In this document: positions 5,809 to 7,420 of the stretch, in pieces
How positions within the stretch are numbered: position 1 is the stretch's first letter
Layout of the letters: each line of letters begins with the position of its first letter
NCBI GenBank assembly: GCA_021767325.1
Contig: JAASTM010000102.1
Coordinates: forward strand, 1 to 7,420
From: Spirochaetales bacterium
GTDB taxonomy: Bacteria; Spirochaetota; Spirochaetia; DSM-16054; Sediminispirochaetaceae
Length of the DNA: 7,420 nt
Reading direction: 5' to 3'
The notes under the pieces: model-generated
Told to the model about the DNA's origin: nothing
Seen by the model: the letters and a program-made list of their open reading frames with translations, nothing else
Databases searched by the model: none
Position numbers and translations under genes: made by a program

Positions 5809-6729
5809 TCATCCCGTTGCGATTAGTATGAGACCTGCGACCATGAAAACAACTGCAGAGAAACGGAGCCAGCCGCCCGGTTCATGAAGGATGAGCAGCC
5901 CGAGCAGGACACCAATGGGCAGGCTTACCTGACGAAAAGCTACCACATAGCTTACATCTGCCACATACGCCATACTCATGAGCACGAGCCCGTAGGTGAC
6001 ATAGATCATCAGTCCCATCAGTACCGACGGCAGGATTGGAGTGGTTCTCGATCGATCGGGAGAATCAGCTGATAGTAGTTTTACATCAACGAGTAAAAAA
6101 AGCACCATCCATAGAACCGAGGTCACCGCCTCGAGGGCGAGGTAGAGATAGGAAATTTCAAGTATGCTTATTGAGCTTCCGAGTACTTTCGGGGCACGCA
6201 GCAGCTGTAGTGCGAAATCATCAAGTAGTGAGTAGCCCATCGTACCGAAGGCGGCCATGAGCGCGAACAGGCTTGTCAAATTGAAGTAGTTTCGCAGGCG
6301 GAACTCGCCGAAATATCGCATGGGCAGAAAAAAGGCTGCAATAACGATGAGTACGGAACCCGCCGCAGCCTGCGGACTTATCTGCCCGCCCCGGCCCAGG
6401 AGATACGAAATGATCAGGACCAGCAGGACCGGCAGCGTGCGCGCAACCGGGTAGGCGATGGACAGATCCCCGTGCCGATACGCTCCCGCCAAACCGGAAA
6501 AATAGAGCGCCTGGAAAAATCCCGCCCCCAGCAGTAGCATCCATACGCGAAGAGGGAACGTTTGTAAAGCAGGCCAGTAGATAAAGATGAGCGGCAAGAG
6601 GATCAGCGCGCCTCCCGCCAAGGCTGTCATATAGACTTCTGAAGTGGGATAGAGCCGTTTGCTGAAAAAGTTCCAGCCGGCATGCATGCAAGCGGAGAGC
6701 AGAATTAATACAACGGCCGTGGCGCTCAT
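5809..6729 (-). CDS. EamA/DMT-superfamily membrane transporter, 306 aa
   Basis: A very hydrophobic protein with about ten predicted membrane segments and the length usual for EamA-type (drug/metabolite transporter) carriers. The opening MSATAVVLILLSACMHAGWNFFSKR is the classic first helix with the HAxWN motif; G88-D-L-S-I-A-Y-P-V-A-R-T-L-P is the conserved YP.(A)R segment that ends the first EamA half; the second half ends with a conserved LGLLILHEP motif and the final helix FSAVVFMVAGLILIATG. It sits in the inner membrane and probably exports or takes up a small metabolite; the substrate is not predictable. ATG at 6729 is the only start that keeps helix 1 whole, but no Shine-Dalgarno sequence precedes it. 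The leader contains inverted repeats. Downstream lies palindromic element copy 1, a likely terminator, so the gene is probably transcribed alone or after the DUF4180 gene. Confidence 0.93.
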   Translation of the reverse strand: MSATAVVLILLSACMHAGWNFFSKRLYPTSEVYMTALAGGALILLPLIFIYWPALQTFPLRVWMLLLGAGFFQALYFSGLAGAYRHGDLSIAYPVARTLPVLLVLIISYLLGRGGQISPQAAAGSVLIVIAAFFLPMRYFGEFRLRNYFNLTSLFALMAAFGTMGYSLLDDFALQLLRAPKVLGSSISILEISYLYLALEAVTSVLWMVLFLLVDVKLLSADSPDRSRTTPILPSVLMGLMIYVTYGLVLMSMAYVADVSYVVAFRQVSLPIGVLLGLLILHEPGGWLRFSAVVFMVAGLILIATG

Positions 6730-6751
6730 TGACTGCAGAATAGGCCAATCC

Positions 6752-6814
6752 GCCCCGATCTACAAGGGGCTGGCAGGTGGCGGTGTGATCTAATTGGAAA
6801 TGCCGGTGTAGATC
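6752..6814 (-). other. Inverted repeats in the EamA leader
   Basis: GCCCC (6752-6756) and GGGGC (6766-6770) can pair around a 9-base loop. The loop contains GATCTACA (6757-6764), which is complementary to TGTAGATC (6807-6814) about 50 bases upstream in the transcript. The loop can therefore either stay single-stranded or pair with the earlier segment. A further GATCTA occurs at 6787-6792. This lies just upstream of a start codon without an SD, so it may influence translation; it may also be chance. Confidence 0.3.
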
Positions 6815-6820
6815 TGAATG

Positions 6821-6849
6821 ACTATCACGTGATTCGTGAGGGGATACAA
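6821..6849 (-). promoter_or_regulatory. Candidate promoter of the EamA gene with a palindrome over the -10
   Basis: Minus-strand TTGTAT (6844-6849) and GATAGT (6821-6826) are 17 bases apart, matching consensus at three and four of six positions. The perfect 10-bp palindrome ATCACGTGAT (6824-6833) overlaps the -10 hexamer, a usual place for a repressor operator. Transcription would begin near 6814 and give a leader of about 85 bases. The hexamers are weak. Confidence 0.25.
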
Positions 6850-6865
6850 TAAGTTTCCGTTTACA

Positions 6866-7216
6866 TCAGCTCAGCAGTGCCACTCCCGATTCTATATCCG
6901 GTACGAACAGTACCGTGCCGCCGCGGTTGCTTTCGTGGATGAAGCTCCGGAGGCTTTGGCTGGTTAAGTCGGAGAAATCGCCGAGGATCATCAGCCTCCG
7001 GCCATAGTTGGATACCTTTTGAAGAAACTCTCCGGCAATACCGGTTTTTAGGTCATAAAAGTCGTGGGTAAGGGACTCCTTATGTATGGCAACGGTCTGG
7101 CTTGAACTGTTGCCGAGGACGTCCAAAAAATCCGATGTGGTCTTGATGGCAGGGTTTTTCTGAAAGGTACAGTGGGATATGCTGCCTTTGGGGGTCTGGT
7201 GTGTGACTACTTTCAT
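6866..7216 (-). CDS. DUF4180 domain protein, 116 aa
   Basis: The full protein matches the DUF4180 family as I know it, in length and in its hallmark block F53-Y-D-L-K-T-G-I-A-G-E-F-L-Q-K67 followed by SNY, then the strand LMILGDFS (75-82) and S88-L-R-S-F-I-H-E-S-N97. The family is small, cytoplasmic and of unknown biochemical function; some members sit next to regulators, but none is visible here. The pattern suggests a single alpha/beta domain with no membrane segment and no clear catalytic motif. ATG at 7216 is preferred; AGGAG (7227-7231) lies ten bases upstream, a rather long spacing, while an in-frame TTG at 7225 is only one base from that SD and is unlikely. The gene is flanked upstream by palindromic element copy 2. 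The stop is followed by 136 non-coding bases before the EamA start. Confidence 0.9.
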   Translation of the reverse strand: MKVVTHQTPKGSISHCTFQKNPAIKTTSDFLDVLGNSSSQTVAIHKESLTHDFYDLKTGIAGEFLQKVSNYGRRLMILGDFSDLTSQSLRSFIHESNRGGTVLFVPDIESGVALLS

Positions 7217-7265
7217 GTGCTTCAATCTCCTGTTCCGTATGGATTATGGATGAGACAAAGCTAAT

Positions 7266-7271
7266 GTTATA
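7266..7271 (-). promoter_or_regulatory. Weak candidate -10 box of the DUF4180 gene
   Basis: The minus strand reads TATAAC, five of six bases of the -10 consensus, 50 bases upstream of the ATG. No convincing -35 is seen at 16-18 bases. It lies between palindromic element copy 2 and the gene, the same order as at the DUF3052-like gene. Confidence 0.22.
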
Positions 7272-7306
7272 GCTTTTACAGTGGTTGTGCTACTGCAGAG
7301 TGCAGC

Positions 7307-7347
7307 AAAAAAGTTGCGTCGACGCAACTTAGTAAAAATGCTATATA
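7307..7347 (-). repeat. Palindromic intergenic element, copy 2 (probable terminator of the right-edge gene)
   Basis: The 20-bp palindrome at 7311-7330 is identical to that of copy 1, and on the minus strand it runs into a T6 run. It begins 23 bases after the TGA stop of the partial gene at the right edge, a good terminator position. It also lies about 95 bases upstream of the DUF4180 start codon, similar to the roughly 105 bases between copy 1 and the DUF3052-like start. A short CTGCA/TGCAG inverted repeat (7293-7305) follows directly. Mismatches to copy 1 are at 7333 and 7340. Confidence 0.85.
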
Positions 7348-7352
7348 TAAAA

Positions 7353-7420
7353 TCAGTTCTCCCAGCGGCCGAAGCTGAGAGCGGTCAGTGTGTCGTCGCT
7401 TGATCCCCCGGACGAGCCGG
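7353..7420 (-). CDS. C-terminal end of an unidentified gene cut by the right edge
   Basis: On the minus strand a frame enters from the right edge and ends at TGA (7353-7355), giving 21 residues that begin with Gly/Ser-rich SSGGSSDD and end LSFGRWEN. Sequence is GC-rich up to the stop and AT-rich just after it, and a palindrome plus T-run follows at 7307-7330, as expected for a gene end. The Gly/Ser-rich stretch looks like a linker. The fragment is too short for a family assignment, and the other two minus frames cannot be excluded (one is also open here). Confidence 0.45.
   Translation of the reverse strand, partial: GSSGGSSDDTLTALSFGRWEN

Noticed and set aside
6824..6833. ATCACGTGAT as a ParB-type parS site
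   Set aside because: It shares only the CACGTG core, lacks the flanking bases of the known parS consensus, and no partition genes are nearby.
5187..7216. The small DUF proteins as a toxin-antitoxin pair
   Set aside because: They are not adjacent, are separated by a transporter gene and terminator-like elements, and neither shows a known toxin or DNA-binding antitoxin motif.
5729..7347. The repeated palindromes as integron attC sites, given the one-directional row of single genes
   Set aside because: Only two of the gaps carry the element, it is much shorter than an attC site, its ends do not fit the GTTRRRY/RYYYAAC core pattern, and no integrase is present.

Overview
The window is a compact stretch of bacterial DNA in which every gene I can support lies on the minus strand, so transcription runs from right to left. 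It holds seven complete protein genes, one gene cut by the left edge, the probable last codons of another cut by the right edge, and a probable 11-codon upstream ORF. Coding density is high and no gap between genes reaches 200 bases. I see no rRNA, tRNA, CRISPR array, transposase or integrase. Shine-Dalgarno sites of the AGGAG type and a lipoprotein signal with an LSAC lipobox show a bacterium. I cannot name the organism. The mix of DUF4180, small stand-alone hydrolases and a lipobox protein would fit a spirochaete or a similar environmental bacterium, but that is a weak guess.

In transcription order (right to left): a C-terminal fragment (7353-7420); a first copy of a 41-bp palindromic element (7307-7347); a DUF4180 protein (6866-7216); an EamA/DMT-type membrane transporter (5809-6729); a second copy of the element (5729-5769); a small uncharacterised protein with a DUF3052-like C-terminus (5187-5627); a GC-rich hairpin (5157-5174); a lipoprotein of the erythromycin-esterase/ChaN-like superfamily (3452-5119); a TPR-alpha/beta-hydrolase protein (2405-3358) whose 3' end overlaps the start of a class I SAM methyltransferase gene (1884-2462); a possible 11-codon leader ORF (1766-1801); an alpha/beta hydrolase (994-1746); a strong intrinsic terminator or attenuator (955-989); and a beta-lactamase/esterase-type serine hydrolase that runs off the left edge (2-928).

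The genes look like a set of mostly independent accessory genes, not one biosynthetic pathway. Only the TPR-hydrolase/methyltransferase pair is clearly coupled. Four proteins have hydrolase-type folds (two alpha/beta hydrolases, one penicillin-binding-protein-like serine hydrolase, one EreA/ChaN-like protein). Together with a methyltransferase and a drug/metabolite-type transporter they recall detoxification or small-molecule modification, but no substrate can be read from the sequence. The most unusual DNA-level signal is the two-copy intergenic element. It contains an identical 20-bp perfect palindrome followed by a T-run on the minus strand, and 39 of 41 positions match between copies, including bases outside the hairpin. 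It can be a terminator, an operator or a dispersed repeat.
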